In this document: positions 35,888 through 46,600 of the stretch, one piece after another
Layout of the letters: each line of letters starts with the position of its first letter
Position numbering within the stretch: position 1 is the first letter of the stretch
Assembly: GCF_019655335.1 (NCBI RefSeq)
Contig: NZ_BPFD01000001.1
Coordinates: 62,001 to 126,000 of the forward strand
Direction of reading: 5' to 3'
Length of the DNA stretch: 64,000 nucleotides
Origin: Shewanella hafniensis
Lineage (GTDB): Bacteria > Pseudomonadota > Gammaproteobacteria > Enterobacterales > Shewanellaceae
Made by a program: the position numbers and the translations under genes
The notes under the pieces: generated by a model
Seen by the model: only the letters and a program-made list of their open reading frames with translations
The model's database searches: none
What the model was told of the DNA's origin: nothing

Positions 35888-36475
35888 ATGCAAATTACTA
35901 AAATCATTTCCTCTGACACGGTTGAACGTTTAAAGCAAAAAGCACGAAAGCTTAAACGTGAAAAATCCATTACACACACTCAAGCACTCGATGAAATTGC
36001 AATCTCTGTTGGCTTTAATCATTGGCATCAGGTTGTACAAGCCAATGACGTACTGAAGCCATCAGAGGTGGCGTTATCTTCTGGATGTGTCATGGCTTTT
36101 GATGTCAAAGATGGTATGGATGTCGATACCAGTGATGGGGTTTTAATTGAAGACCATTTCTTGGAGATGCTCACTGAAAAGCAGCTATTTGAAATTTATG
36201 CCAACTCCCATGATGAGGACGACGAACAAAACAGGCCGCTAAAAGAAACGCTATCAGATTCAGAGCTTCAGGAGTACTTTCGAGATGATTGCTCATTCAT
36301 GTACTTTCGCCTTGCCGAGCCTCATGCAAACAAACCGCTGAAAGAAGTATTGGCTCTTATACGACAGTACTCGTTTTGGATGCCGCAATATATTTGGCTT
36401 CAAGGTCATCTTATTGATACTTATCATTTGCCAGCGGAAGACGAGAATGGCAATACCGTTGGCGTAAGGTTTTAG
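35888..36475 (+). CDS. Hypothetical cargo protein in the hotspot before traL
   Basis: This 195-residue soluble protein has an N-terminal motif VERLKQKARKLKREKSITHTQ and ALDEIAISVGFNHWHQV. The latter resembles a small helix-turn-helix-like module seen at the start of several plasmid-borne proteins. The C-terminal 130 residues are acidic and unrecognised. I chose ATG 35888 because AGGAG lies eight bases upstream. It is on the plus strand, opposite to the tra genes, as expected for hotspot cargo. The N-terminal module may bind DNA or RNA; this is not shown. Confidence 0.7.
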   Translation: MQITKIISSDTVERLKQKARKLKREKSITHTQALDEIAISVGFNHWHQVVQANDVLKPSEVALSSGCVMAFDVKDGMDVDTSDGVLIEDHFLEMLTEKQLFEIYANSHDEDDEQNRPLKETLSDSELQEYFRDDCSFMYFRLAEPHANKPLKEVLALIRQYSFWMPQYIWLQGHLIDTYHLPAEDENGNTVGVRF

Positions 36476-36501
36476 CTCTACAAGATGAGGCCTAACTGGC
36501 C

Positions 36502-37137
36502 TCATATCTTCTTCTGCAAGTGACTTAACGCCAACCCCGCCATTAATGCTAAACCGATGATCAGCGACGGTAGCACTACAGGAGGAATAGCCAGCGGGGC
36601 GAACAATCCCATAAACAGCAAAATGACACCTGAGCCCAGGATAATCATGCTGTAGCGGTGAATGATAGGGCTCGAAAAATCAAAGGTTGTCTTCTTAATC
36701 TTCCAGGTCATCAAGCCGTCCCACAGCGCCGGTAACATGAGAATAAGCGCAAAGGGCAACCAGACCATCAGCAACGCAAATCGCGTGAACACTTGGCACA
36801 ACACATCAAAAAATGCCTGAATGCGGTCTTCTACCCACACAAACCAAAAGCCTCCCATGTTCTCCATCCCTTTAGAACGAAGTCGCTGCTCTTCAGTGGG
36901 GATTAGAAAATCACGCACAGATTGCTCCATCTGCGTATCCACAACCCATGATTGATACCAGCCATGGCTAGTTTGACCAATCCAATAGCTTGTTTGAGCG
37001 CCCAATTGATTTTGGATCATCTGCTTTTCTTTACTAATGACCCGGCCAGTCCAATCACCGGGCACTAACACGCCAATAGCAATAATCTCCAGCATCAGTG
37101 CCAGACACAGTAGCCAAACCGACTTATGCTTGCTCAT
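36502..37137 (-). CDS. DUF4400-like membrane protein of the transfer region (TraJ/s043 position)
   Basis: This 211-residue protein has an N-terminal membrane helix (about 7-27), a second hydrophobic segment near 118-140 and two at the C-terminus (about 160-205). The GDWTGRV and Trp-rich region (80-100) resembles the DUF4400 family of ICEs and plasmids. It lies downstream of traD and overlaps the preceding gene by 14 bases. It probably associates with the coupling protein at the inner membrane; function is not known. Confidence 0.75.
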   Translation of the reverse strand: MSKHKSVWLLCLALMLEIIAIGVLVPGDWTGRVISKEKQMIQNQLGAQTSYWIGQTSHGWYQSWVVDTQMEQSVRDFLIPTEEQRLRSKGMENMGGFWFVWVEDRIQAFFDVLCQVFTRFALLMVWLPFALILMLPALWDGLMTWKIKKTTFDFSSPIIHRYSMIILGSGVILLFMGLFAPLAIPPVVLPSLIIGLALMAGLALSHLQKKI

Positions 37138-37684
37138 GCCAAACTTCCTCTTCTACTCGCGCCAGCATGGCTGCAACGGTTGGCGTCATAATCCGGGCTT
37201 TAATCACTTGTTTAAGCCGCTTTGTCGTCGTATGGCCACTGACATAACGCACATCAATACGTCCTTCAGCCAAATACGCCATCCGATTTGGACGATTACG
37301 AATCCAGGAGTAGAAATACACACCATCCACGGCGGCCCACTCGAAATGATCAGGATCACGCAGGCGAATCCCCGTTAAAGCACTGGCGGCAGTCCAGGTC
37401 AGCGCCTCAATGAAATGCCAAAGGCGTACACTGTCATCATCACAACTGACTTCTTCATAACTACCCAAGCCATTGCACAGACACAAATCAAAGATGGAAT
37501 GGCCATCTAACGTGAGCGCATCCGTTAAATAGTCCGCCAAACAGTGTACTGAAGCCAAAGCATGAGGCCAGTCGGTTTCAAGCAGTCTTAAAGCTTCCTT
37601 GAACTGAGGGTTATGTTGCTGCCACTGAGCGAGCATTTCTTTACTGGTAAGTGTTGTCATTTTCAGACAAACAGAATGATGCAT
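37124..37684 (-). CDS. Conserved transfer-region protein next to traD
   Basis: This 186-residue soluble protein has no signal peptide. It contains a conserved-looking segment LWHFIEALTWTAASALTGIRLRD (split here only by description) near 85-110 and a Trp-rich strand FEWAAVDG. No domain is recognised. TTAAGGAG before ATG 37684 supports the start. It is encoded between traD and the DUF4400 gene, and the unit is conserved in SXT/R391 elements. A transfer-related role is inferred from the operon only. Confidence 0.72.
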   Translation of the reverse strand: MHHSVCLKMTTLTSKEMLAQWQQHNPQFKEALRLLETDWPHALASVHCLADYLTDALTLDGHSIFDLCLCNGLGSYEEVSCDDDSVRLWHFIEALTWTAASALTGIRLRDPDHFEWAAVDGVYFYSWIRNRPNRMAYLAEGRIDVRYVSGHTTTKRLKQVIKARIMTPTVAAMLARVEEEVWHEQA

Positions 37685-37693
37685 ACAGACTCC

Positions 37694-39514
37694 TTAAGCT
37701 GCCTGTGTAGAGCTGGTTAAAATAGGAATGCGGCCTTTGATCACGCGGCCACCTGAAAGCTTGGCGATGTACTCCAGGTTGGGAAGCTGGCCTAATAACT
37801 GCGGTGGAAACATATCGCCTTCTTCCTCCATCAAGCGTTCGCCATGATTGCCGGTAAACAACGCGGGGCTGTCCGAGTTGGACGACATACCTTGAGTTTG
37901 CATGATGTACTGCAACCGAGTCTTAGGCAGATTGTCGGTAATGTACTGCTGCGTTTCGGCGTCCATCACCCGAAGAGCTATCAGGTTGTTGATGTTACCT
38001 AACACCTGACGGGCCTTAGCTTCGCTGCCTGTACGAGCTGAAAAATCAGCAAAGGTCTGAGTAGCAATCACACAACGCATTTTTGCGCCACGGCCTTTGT
38101 TGAGCAGTTGAATGAAGGGATCGTTGACGACTTCAGCCGCCTCATCGATGAAGATATTTACGGGACGATTTTCAACACCATAGTTATAGCGGTCACCGGC
38201 CACGGCGGTGAGATCGGATAAAAGCAACGAACCAATGGCGCTGCCAACCATGGCGTCGGTCAATGAATCCAACCCGATATAGGCCACTTGGGCATTGTTG
38301 ATAATACGGCCAGAATCCGTAATTAACCGGCTGTCATCCACGTCGTTTGCAATCGGTGATAACAGTGGACCAAGTTCACTTGATGTGAGCATATTGAGCA
38401 CCGGCATCAGTGAAGCCACCATCTTGGAATAGTGGGTTCTGTCATGCTCAAACATACTCAATAGCCCCTCTAAATCAGTATTGGCGGCAACGGGCTGAAT
38501 TCGTTCGTAGTAAAAAAGCAGCATCGCCATGGCTTGTTTAGCCAAGGTATTGGCCTTTTCAGTAAAGCGTTTAATCTCCACACTAAAGTTCGGATACACC
38601 TGCTCCCCCCAGGCTGTGACGGCTTTTACTACCAAGCCTTCTGGGCCACCTTCCAAGAATCGTCTCAGTGTTTTCAGATCAGGACGCTGTGAAGTAAGCA
38701 ACAAACCTTGCACGATGTTATTCAGTGCCATTTGGCCAAAGGCTTTAAATGGATCAGCACCGGTTTCGGATGGGATTAAGGCCGCAATTCGGCTAGCAAT
38801 TTCAGTGCCCCGGTTAAAGTTTCTCAGGGGATTAAGACGTACTGAATGCTCCGGAAAACCCGGATGAAAATACACAAAGCGCTCAGGACTACCGGCGGCA
38901 ATACAGGCTCGCTGCGCATTATCCTTAAGTTCCTTGTCTCCCTTAGGGTCAATAATAATCACGGCTTCATTACGCAAAATGGCCTGGGTGATCATCGCAT
39001 CAAAGCATCGGGTTTTTCCGGCACCGGTCGTGCCGACAATTAAGGTATGCCCCTCGGTGTGACCAACTGGCTGGTACACATCTTCTTCTTTGGGCTCGAC
39101 ACCATGAATCCAGGTCGAACCCATTTGTTTGCCGTGACCTTGGTTAAGCAAGGTTTGCTTATCCCGCTTTAGAATTTCATAAGCGCGTTGAGCATGACGC
39201 TGGTCCCACTCAAAGCCATACCCCAACCACAATTCATCAGGATGTTTTGCCATCACCTTTTGTAAATGCGACAGCTCCATAAAAGCCAAAGGTTTGCCTT
39301 TTAGTCCCTTCTGTAACTTATGAAGACGGTAGGCCTCAGGCAGGCGATACAACGCCATGCCCGAGGAAATCCCTGTCATCCACCAAAATGGCTCAGGTGG
39401 TAGCTCAGTCAGCATTTCTGCGGCAATTGCCCCAGTTGCACCAACCAGCCAACCTGCTGCTGCCATGGCTTCATAGTTCGTGCGCCAGGGCATCTCATAT
39501 GCGTTTTCTTTCAT
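37694..39514 (-). CDS. traD: TraD coupling protein (type IV secretion ATPase)
   Basis: This 606-residue TraD/VirD4-type ATPase links the relaxosome to the secretion channel and pumps DNA. Two membrane helices near the N-terminus (about 20-60) precede the ATPase domain. Walker A is VGTTGAGKT (160-168). Walker B is NIFIDEAAE near 430. A TraG-like C-terminal domain follows. It lies directly downstream of traI. The traI stop and traD start are separated by about 48 bases. Length fits SXT TraD. Confidence 0.95.
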   Translation of the reverse strand: MKENAYEMPWRTNYEAMAAAGWLVGATGAIAAEMLTELPPEPFWWMTGISSGMALYRLPEAYRLHKLQKGLKGKPLAFMELSHLQKVMAKHPDELWLGYGFEWDQRHAQRAYEILKRDKQTLLNQGHGKQMGSTWIHGVEPKEEDVYQPVGHTEGHTLIVGTTGAGKTRCFDAMITQAILRNEAVIIIDPKGDKELKDNAQRACIAAGSPERFVYFHPGFPEHSVRLNPLRNFNRGTEIASRIAALIPSETGADPFKAFGQMALNNIVQGLLLTSQRPDLKTLRRFLEGGPEGLVVKAVTAWGEQVYPNFSVEIKRFTEKANTLAKQAMAMLLFYYERIQPVAANTDLEGLLSMFEHDRTHYSKMVASLMPVLNMLTSSELGPLLSPIANDVDDSRLITDSGRIINNAQVAYIGLDSLTDAMVGSAIGSLLLSDLTAVAGDRYNYGVENRPVNIFIDEAAEVVNDPFIQLLNKGRGAKMRCVIATQTFADFSARTGSEAKARQVLGNINNLIALRVMDAETQQYITDNLPKTRLQYIMQTQGMSSNSDSPALFTGNHGERLMEEEGDMFPPQLLGQLPNLEYIAKLSGGRVIKGRIPILTSSTQAA

Positions 39515-39562
39515 TCATGCTCCGCAAAATAACCGTTTACAATCCGCTTAACTTCAAATGGA

Positions 39563-41713
39563 TTAACGTTTAGCGTGAGCGGTAAACAGAACCGTTTCCC
39601 CCTCATCAAACTGGCATTGGTCACTGGCCGAGATCCCCCGCAGCAGCTGTCCGGCTGGAATGCCATGCTGATTGGCGACTTGGCGTAAGGTTTGAATCGT
39701 GACGCGAATACCATCGGCACTATGATCCACGTCTGGGTAATCGCCATCGGTCAGTAAGATGGGCAAATCTTTCACAAAATTAACCATCTTTTGCCGCTGT
39801 TCGTGTTTGGGGTCTGTAATTGAGTTCGCATTGGGCGCAATCGGCTTTTGCTTACGCTCCGCTCTTTTGGCGGGCTCTTTTGCTTGGGCATTGGTTGTCT
39901 CAGTTCGACTCGGTCGCGGTGAAACCTCTTCGTTCTGAATTGCTGCCGCCGGTTCTGCGTCTTGTTTGGGAAGGTCAATCAGTGCAGTAAGCCCTTTAGA
40001 AATCGATACTTTCAGCAGTAACCCTTGCTCCTGAACGCCATCATTCGTAGTCGCAGTTCTGGCCTTACGTGTCGGGTTTGCTGGATCTAGTTCAAGCCAA
40101 TCTAATCGACTGAGTTCAGCAAGCAGTTTTCGGGGAGCGCACCAAGGCCTTACGGCATCGGGATAGCGGATCAGTATCTGTTCACCAACCATAACCAACG
40201 CACTGCTGGCCTCTGGGACCCACGCCAAAAACTCAGGCAGATTCAATGCTTCTTCATCGTGCTGGTTTACGTTATTTGAGATAGCGCCATCATATGAATT
40301 GTTAGGCTTTTCACATTCATCACCTGGAGCATTTTCAGTTGCCTGGGGGTTATTAACGTCGCTTGCACGACTGAGTCCATCATCTTGTTCGGACGATTTT
40401 GACGATGGCGACTCAGCCGAATTACTGAGTTCGATTGATGATGACGCTTCAGGCAAGTCTGAATGCTCACTGGAGCGACTCTGCGGCTCTGCTTGTGTTT
40501 GCTGTGTTGCTTCCCACTCAGATTTGCTAAACAGTCTCACGCTACTTGGTAAATTCGAGCTGAACAATAAATCGGCCTCAGATATATGCAGCATGGGTAA
40601 CCAGATTGGCTTTTCGTCTTTGATCAGTACTTCAGGGGCAAGGCTTTCATATCGCTCATTTGAGGCGGATTTAATGGCCAATCCTCGCTCAATGAGGATG
40701 TCTGCAAGGGTATCGGGATCTCTTGGGATGCCAGGTATCTTGTCTTTGGCCAATAGCTCAATGATGTCCTTAGCCGCGCTTTTCCAGACCAGGTAAAGAT
40801 TGGTTGATTGATTTGATTTTCGTACCCAGACTCTTGCGTCTCGCTGATTGACTAACCATTGGGAACTGGCAAGTAATCGCCTCATGGCATCAAGTAGATA
40901 GCGTTCGACTGGGACACCAAGGGCATTGTCGTCAACGGAAATTCGTTGAGCTTTCAGGTCTCGCTGTACACTGGTTTGGTCAGCTTCAATGACCAGTTTA
41001 GACAGGACATGCTCTGGATCGGTATTGCCAATTGCTTCCAGCATGGCTTGCAAAATTTCAGGGCCAGGTTGTGTTAACCAGGCGAGCAACTCAGGCGTCA
41101 TCACCCGGTTTAAAACCAGAATTGAGAATTGCTCGTGCCGTTTGCACCGTCCGTCGCGCCAGCGAATGAAATAACGTTCAATGCTGTTATTTGTGGTCCA
41201 CTGGGATAAGGTTTCTAAAAAAGGGTTCCACTGATAGCGTCCATCTTCGTCAGTGATGGACAAGTCTGAAACGGGCTTACCAATATCATGGAACAAACCG
41301 CCTAATGCCGCCGCAACACGCCACCTTGGCTCTAGCTCTTTTTTCTCAACCGGTGTGCCACTGGCAACAAAGATGATCCCTTCCGCTGCTTGTGCTGCCC
41401 AGAAAGCAACTTCCAACGAATGACGTAATAAACCACCTGCGCCACTGTGATGATGATACTCAGAAGCTGGCAGTAAGTGGACATAAGCAGCCAGATGATC
41501 AATGCAGGGCTGAATCAGACGTTGAAAATCACGCTGGTTGAAGCCAAGTACCTGGCGCAGTTTGGCAATTAGCTCGTCTTGTGTGGACTGCAAATCTTCA
41601 GGTGACGCTGCTGGCAACCCCTTCAAGAATGGCGGGTAGCGTGGGATTTCTGCATCGAGTTGAGATGACAGCTCTGGTAGTGCTTTGGTTTGAAAAAATA
41701 GGTTTTTGAACAT
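39563..41713 (-). CDS. traI: TraI relaxase (MOBH family)
   Basis: This 716-residue relaxase nicks oriT and pilots the strand. It belongs to the MOBH family used by SXT/R391. The triple-His motif YHHHS is at 86-90, with another His in LLRHS (98). An HD-domain FHDIGKP (141-147) binds metal. The central region (about 390-480) is a low-complexity Ser/Glu/Asn linker. The C-terminal part carries the DUF1528-like domain usual in this family. It has no helicase domain, unlike F TraI. The partner MobI is encoded at the other end of the element. Confidence 0.95.
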   Translation of the reverse strand: MFKNLFFQTKALPELSSQLDAEIPRYPPFLKGLPAASPEDLQSTQDELIAKLRQVLGFNQRDFQRLIQPCIDHLAAYVHLLPASEYHHHSGAGGLLRHSLEVAFWAAQAAEGIIFVASGTPVEKKELEPRWRVAAALGGLFHDIGKPVSDLSITDEDGRYQWNPFLETLSQWTTNNSIERYFIRWRDGRCKRHEQFSILVLNRVMTPELLAWLTQPGPEILQAMLEAIGNTDPEHVLSKLVIEADQTSVQRDLKAQRISVDDNALGVPVERYLLDAMRRLLASSQWLVNQRDARVWVRKSNQSTNLYLVWKSAAKDIIELLAKDKIPGIPRDPDTLADILIERGLAIKSASNERYESLAPEVLIKDEKPIWLPMLHISEADLLFSSNLPSSVRLFSKSEWEATQQTQAEPQSRSSEHSDLPEASSSIELSNSAESPSSKSSEQDDGLSRASDVNNPQATENAPGDECEKPNNSYDGAISNNVNQHDEEALNLPEFLAWVPEASSALVMVGEQILIRYPDAVRPWCAPRKLLAELSRLDWLELDPANPTRKARTATTNDGVQEQGLLLKVSISKGLTALIDLPKQDAEPAAAIQNEEVSPRPSRTETTNAQAKEPAKRAERKQKPIAPNANSITDPKHEQRQKMVNFVKDLPILLTDGDYPDVDHSADGIRVTIQTLRQVANQHGIPAGQLLRGISASDQCQFDEGETVLFTAHAKR

Positions 41714-41750
41714 AGTGAACCTCCGACACGATAGTGTGAAGGTTCTTTAG
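41714..41750 (-). promoter_or_regulatory. Hairpin enclosing the traI ribosome site
   Basis: Minus-strand GAACCTTCACAC (41734-41745) pairs with GTGTCGGAGGTTC (41717-41729) around a four-base loop. The GGAGG site is in the stem. It is the same design as at traL, dsbC and the recombination operon. Confidence 0.65.
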
Positions 41751-41832
41751 CAACTGAAGATGTTAGATAGCCGAAAGAAATATGCATTTATCTGTAGTTG
41801 TTTTCGTTCTAGTGAAAAAACCGACAGTTACA

Positions 41833-42306
41833 TTACAGTGTGGGGTAAGACAGCTTTTCATTGTAAGACTGGGCATCATCTTCCCAAACTAGCCGAACAA
41901 CATGCTTTCGTTTCGTTTGCATATGAACAGCGGCTATTAGCTCAACGGCTTGATACTTTTCGAGGCTTTCCATTGGAAATTTGTCAGTCACTTCTGATTC
42001 AATAACTAAATCGTTACCTTCGGGGAACTCAATTCTGACGTTTCTTGCAGTAGCAGAACCTTTATTCCAAACCTTAAGCCGATACTTACTGCTGCCAAGT
42101 TTTATAATTGATGCACCAAGGTCAGCTTGCTTTCCTTTCAGAGCATCTTCATTTTCTTTTTCCAAGAGAATGGTGTTTAGCTTTTCCTGGCTTTCGACAA
42201 GTGACTTCTGCCTCTTATTAAAGCTGACCGTTTGCCATGTTGCGTAGCTAGATAAAAGGAAAGCTAATCCAGCTATCACATCACCTACATCAATAGTTAC
42301 CGGCAT
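41833..42306 (-). CDS. Small membrane-anchored protein of the defence island
   Basis: This 157-residue protein has an N-terminal hydrophobic segment (about 8-25, VIAGLAFLLSSYATWQTV). A charged coiled-coil region follows (28-60), then a beta-rich domain with VWNKGSATARNVRIEFPEG, reminiscent of an Ig-like fold. It overlaps the zinc-ribbon gene by one base (42306), so the pair is coupled. I know no named function. It sits immediately inside the traI end of the island, where extra defence genes tend to occur. Confidence 0.6.
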   Translation of the reverse strand: MPVTIDVGDVIAGLAFLLSSYATWQTVSFNKRQKSLVESQEKLNTILLEKENEDALKGKQADLGASIIKLGSSKYRLKVWNKGSATARNVRIEFPEGNDLVIESEVTDKFPMESLEKYQAVELIAAVHMQTKRKHVVRLVWEDDAQSYNEKLSYPTL

Positions 42307-42587
42307 TACCTAATCCTTATATTCTTGCTACCAGAAAAAGCCTTTTTCAAAGATTTACGTAGTTCGTCTTGAACGTCTTTTAAAACTTCTTCCTTGATTT
42401 CAGAAAGGTGCTCATCAATATTTTCGCTATTCTCTTGAATAAGCTCATCTTTATTGAACTCTCGGTCACAAGATGCACAAGTCATTACTTGTATTGTTTC
42501 ATCGCAACCGTCTTCGTATGAAAAGTCTGAACAGCCACAAGTCGGGCAAAGCAAGCTTATACTTCTATTGTATTTTTCAGGATTCAT
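42306..42587 (-). CDS. Small zinc-ribbon protein
   Basis: This 93-residue protein has two CxxC pairs, CPTCGC near 14-19 and CASCD near 37-41, giving a zinc ribbon. The C-terminal half is a highly charged helix. It resembles the zinc-ribbon adaptor proteins of mobile elements, but I cannot name a family. It is translated together with the downstream membrane protein. Function unknown. Confidence 0.6.
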   Translation of the reverse strand: MNPEKYNRSISLLCPTCGCSDFSYEDGCDETIQVMTCASCDREFNKDELIQENSENIDEHLSEIKEEVLKDVQDELRKSLKKAFSGSKNIRIR

Positions 42588-42680
42588 TCTAACTTCCCGT
42601 TATGTTAGTGGCCGTATTTAATCGCATATATTCAAGAACTTGAAAATGTATTTTGGAGTTCTCTTGGTGCTTATTAACAG

Positions 42681-43535
42681 TTAAAGGCCTAAAAACCAGC
42701 TAGGATCAACTGTTACTTTTTCAACCAACTCTGTTTTAACGCCTAAACTAAGTTCCTTAAGTTTATCGGCTAACTGATCACCATCGACCAAGTCAATCGG
42801 AGCAACGCCATCACGGTTGGCTTCTTCAATGGCAGCTTTTGTAAAGCTACCTGTAGTGATAAACATCCCACGATCAGCTCTACCAACGGTTGCGCCCCTA
42901 AAATCACGGATCTCGGGAGCCCCAACGGAACCTTTGTACTTTTTACACTGAAAAGCGATATGAAAGCTCATCAAACCGTTGATTCGGGCAATTCCTTTGC
43001 CATCGATACCACCATCACCCGTGCGGCCAGTCACTTCAACATGGATAAAACCTGATTCTCTCAATAACCTCTGTGTTAGTCGCTCAAACGCATCCGGGCT
43101 CATTTCTTCAATTAGCACATGATGCAGTTTTTCACGCCAAAGCATAGCCTCTTCTGGGGAGTCATCGGACGACAGTTCTGGAGTAGATGACGTAGCATTA
43201 GTCTGTTCAGGCTGGCGGTCCAGAGCCCTAACAAAGTTGACAATTTCTCTGCTATCAATTGCCGGTTCCTGTCTGGCTTTATCTGTAAGTGCCCACACGC
43301 CACGAGATGAATTTTCAAGGTATCCAGCTTTCTTCAGGTAGGTTCTAGCCCAAGCTAATCGATACCCAACTTCAGTTTGGCTACTTTTTTCGGGGTTGTG
43401 CAGAACAGCCAAAGTACCCTCATCAAACTTCTCAAGCTCGACAACTTCTTCGTATATCTCGTCGATACTGCCTGAGCCCCCAAGGTTCATAAGCGCCTTT
43501 AGTAGAGGTATCATTAATTGATCAAATGTGACCAC
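42681..43535 (-). CDS. Mrr-like restriction endonuclease
   Basis: This 284-residue protein has an N-terminal winged-helix Mrr-N domain (about 5-90, VTFDQLMIPLLKAL). A PD-(D/E)xK Mrr catalytic domain follows (about 145-270). The motif is GRTGDGGIDGKG with a downstream QCKKYKGSVGAPEI (Asp...Gln-x-Lys). Mrr enzymes cleave methylated DNA or are used alongside type I systems. It starts at GTG 43535 with GGAG seven bases upstream. It follows hsdR by about 100 bases, so it may belong to the same operon. Confidence 0.88.
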   Translation of the reverse strand: MVTFDQLMIPLLKALMNLGGSGSIDEIYEEVVELEKFDEGTLAVLHNPEKSSQTEVGYRLAWARTYLKKAGYLENSSRGVWALTDKARQEPAIDSREIVNFVRALDRQPEQTNATSSTPELSSDDSPEEAMLWREKLHHVLIEEMSPDAFERLTQRLLRESGFIHVEVTGRTGDGGIDGKGIARINGLMSFHIAFQCKKYKGSVGAPEIRDFRGATVGRADRGMFITTGSFTKAAIEEANRDGVAPIDLVDGDQLADKLKELSLGVKTELVEKVTVDPSWFLGL

Positions 43536-43643
43536 TTATTATCTCCTTAGTAGTTTATATGCTAGAAAAAGAGCACTGTCCTTTTTATAGTCGCCCAATC
43601 ACCAAATTTGATATTGGCAAGCTCAACTAATTGAAGTCATAAA

Positions 43644-46600
43644 TTAGTCTTGCTCTCTGAGCATCAGCTCAAAATCATCACAAAGTTTATCAACTAAATC
43701 TTCAGTCTCTTTAAAGAAATAGTCACCGACTTTGGAACGATAGAGCGCACGATACTTACGGTAAATTTTTGAAAAATCATCATAGATTTCATTTTCTGAA
43801 ACATGCGACTTAATCTTAACGATTAATCGCTCACCTTCAGTAGAGCTGTTTACATAGCTGAAGAAGTCAGAAATTTTTGATTCGAACTCCAGAATGAGTG
43901 AGCCGATTTTCTCTTCCTGATCGTTGCGTGCAGCAATAATTGCTAAAATGTCATATTGCCCACCAGGCCCAGGAGGTGCTCCGGTTGCGACTTCTGTTGG
44001 TTTCTTTTTCTTCTTTTTAGGTTCTTCTGCAATTACTTCAACCATGCCTATTTGGCTGTCAAAATACACTTCAATAGGGTCTTTGACGTCATCGCTTCGA
44101 TGAAGCATGTTATATAGGGTGTTGAATTTACGCCAAAAAAACAGAAAGCTTGGTTCGCTATACTTGGCATCCAAGGCTATTACAAATTCAATGCGATTTA
44201 ATATCGTAAAATATTGTGCTGCTTTAGCCTTGGTATCTGCTGTGCGCTGAGGGTTCGCTTCAATGTATTTTTTAAGACTGCTTTCAAAATCAAGATAGGA
44301 TTCAGGCTGATCTCGTTTGACAGGGTCCCTATAAATCCCCATAAACACATTGAAGAATTTATCATAGGTGTCAGACTTGTTGAGCTCACTAAGGAGAATA
44401 TCGAGAACCTTTTTATCTCCGAAAGGATCAAAGTCGCTGACAACAACATCTGAGAAATGCTCAAACGCATCTTTGATGTTCTGTACATTTACATTGTTAT
44501 AAGAGAAATCAACAATTTTACAGTCGTTTTTATACTTGGCTGTTCTGTTAACACGTGAAATCGTTTGTATGGCGCTAATACCACGAATTTCTTTATCCAA
44601 AAACAATGTATGCAGTTTTTTCTCGTCAAACCCTGTCTGAAGCTTGGCGACAACGATGATTAAGCCATTTTTCTTTAAGGCAAAGTTCTCCAATACTTTT
44701 TCTTCAGATAGGCCTTCATTCAAGCCCGTAGCACTTTGCTCGTCCTGATTGCTCGAATAAACAATATGAATTGGAGCCTCTGCATACTTCTCATATTTAG
44801 GAAGCTTAACCAACTCGTTAAAATATTTAGTGACGGCTTCCTTGTAAGCGATGGCCGATTTAATGGAATACACGGCAAGCATGGCTTTACCTGTACCACG
44901 TATTTGACGGTAAACATCTTTTACCAGAAGATCGGCAACATACTTGGATATTGCGTCAATACGTTCTCGGTTCTCATACACCTGCTTTTTCTGAGCATCT
45001 TTAAACTCCTTCTCTGTGAAACCTTCGAGTGGATTTGAAGGTAAATCAAATAGCATTTTAGATGCCACAGGGACAATGTTTTTAAGCGGGTTGAGGATGA
45101 AGCCATCTTCTATCGCTTCTTTCATGGTGAAGCTATCAAATGGCCGCCACAACTTTTCGCTTTCTGCATAGCCGCTAAATTCACCAAAGCGTGCCAGCGT
45201 GTGATCATCCGGTGTAGCGGTGAAACCGACAATTAAGTTCTTCTTCGTCGCCTTTCCAGCATAGGCTTCGCCATCAAAAGGGCTTTGGAGCTCATCAAAA
45301 ATACTAACCATCTCTTCATGTTGATCACCACTATTAGAGCGATGAATCTCATCGATGAGAAAAACAATACGCATTTTGGCAAGCTTTGCTAAAACACTCG
45401 CATCCATCATCTCTTTAACTGCGCCAAACTTCTGTAAGTTAACAATCACAATTCGGCTGTCAGAGGCTAAAGCATTTTGGAAGGTTTTCTTGTTCGTAGC
45501 TTCAACCACCAAACGCTTATCAATGTTCATGTTAAGCATTAGTGAATCTATCTGGCTACGCAGCTGCAATCGGTCAACGACTATCATGACCTTGTCGTAC
45601 ACGTACTGCATATTGCCATTTTCATCTGGACGGCGAAGGTCTTTTAGTTGTAGTGCCGACCAACCGATAATATTTGACTTACCAAAGCCTGCTGCATATT
45701 GCATTAATAACGAATAAACGTTTTTGTTATTCGAATAGGCTTTACGCTTTTGAAGGAGCTCAGCTTTTTTAGCCTCACTAACACCAACTAGCTGCTTCTC
45801 AAGGAGACTGTCAAAATAATAGGGGTCTTGCTCATGGTCTAAAAATTCATCAATCTTAGCCATGATTTTATCTGTACCAAACTTCTGTTTTGGCCTCGGC
45901 GAAATTAAGAATCCCGGCTCATTCTTAACCTCTTTAATGCCTTTTTTGACGTGCACGTCGCGTTCAATAAAGTTGTAGTATAGGATTTCTTTCTCAACCA
46001 TGAACTTACTATAAAGAGCATTGAATAACTCTTTTAGCTTGGACTTTTTATCAGCATCAGGTTTAAGTAGAGGATATAGCTTAAATACGCTATGCGCCTT
46101 TTTTTCTATCTCTTCTCTGTCAAACTTGCCTTCACGACAAGTTGTGAGTATTTCATCGAAATAGTCTGCAATGGTGCGAATAACATAGGTTTCACCAATA
46201 TCTGTTGTGGTGATATGTATAGCCTTTTCGAATATCTTTAAAAAGTCTTTGCGCAACGCAAGCTTTTCATTTTCACTCAACATATCATTACTATCGATAT
46301 GTTGGTGATAGGCTTTAACCGCTTCAAAGTAGTCTTTTATTACCTTGCCGCGCCCGTTTTTACTAGCGTTTTGGCTGGTATAGTTACTTTTCAGTTCGCT
46401 ATAACCCAGATAGATACCATTTACAAAAAGCACGATATCAGGGCGGAATGAGAATATCTGCTCGCCCTGAAACTTAAACTTATAAGGCAGCTCCTGTATA
46501 ACAGAAAATATATTCTGCTCAAATAACTTGTTGCCGTGAATGACACTATCACTTGGGTAGAACAGGTGCAGCTTTACGCCTTGCAGGGTAATCGACTTAT

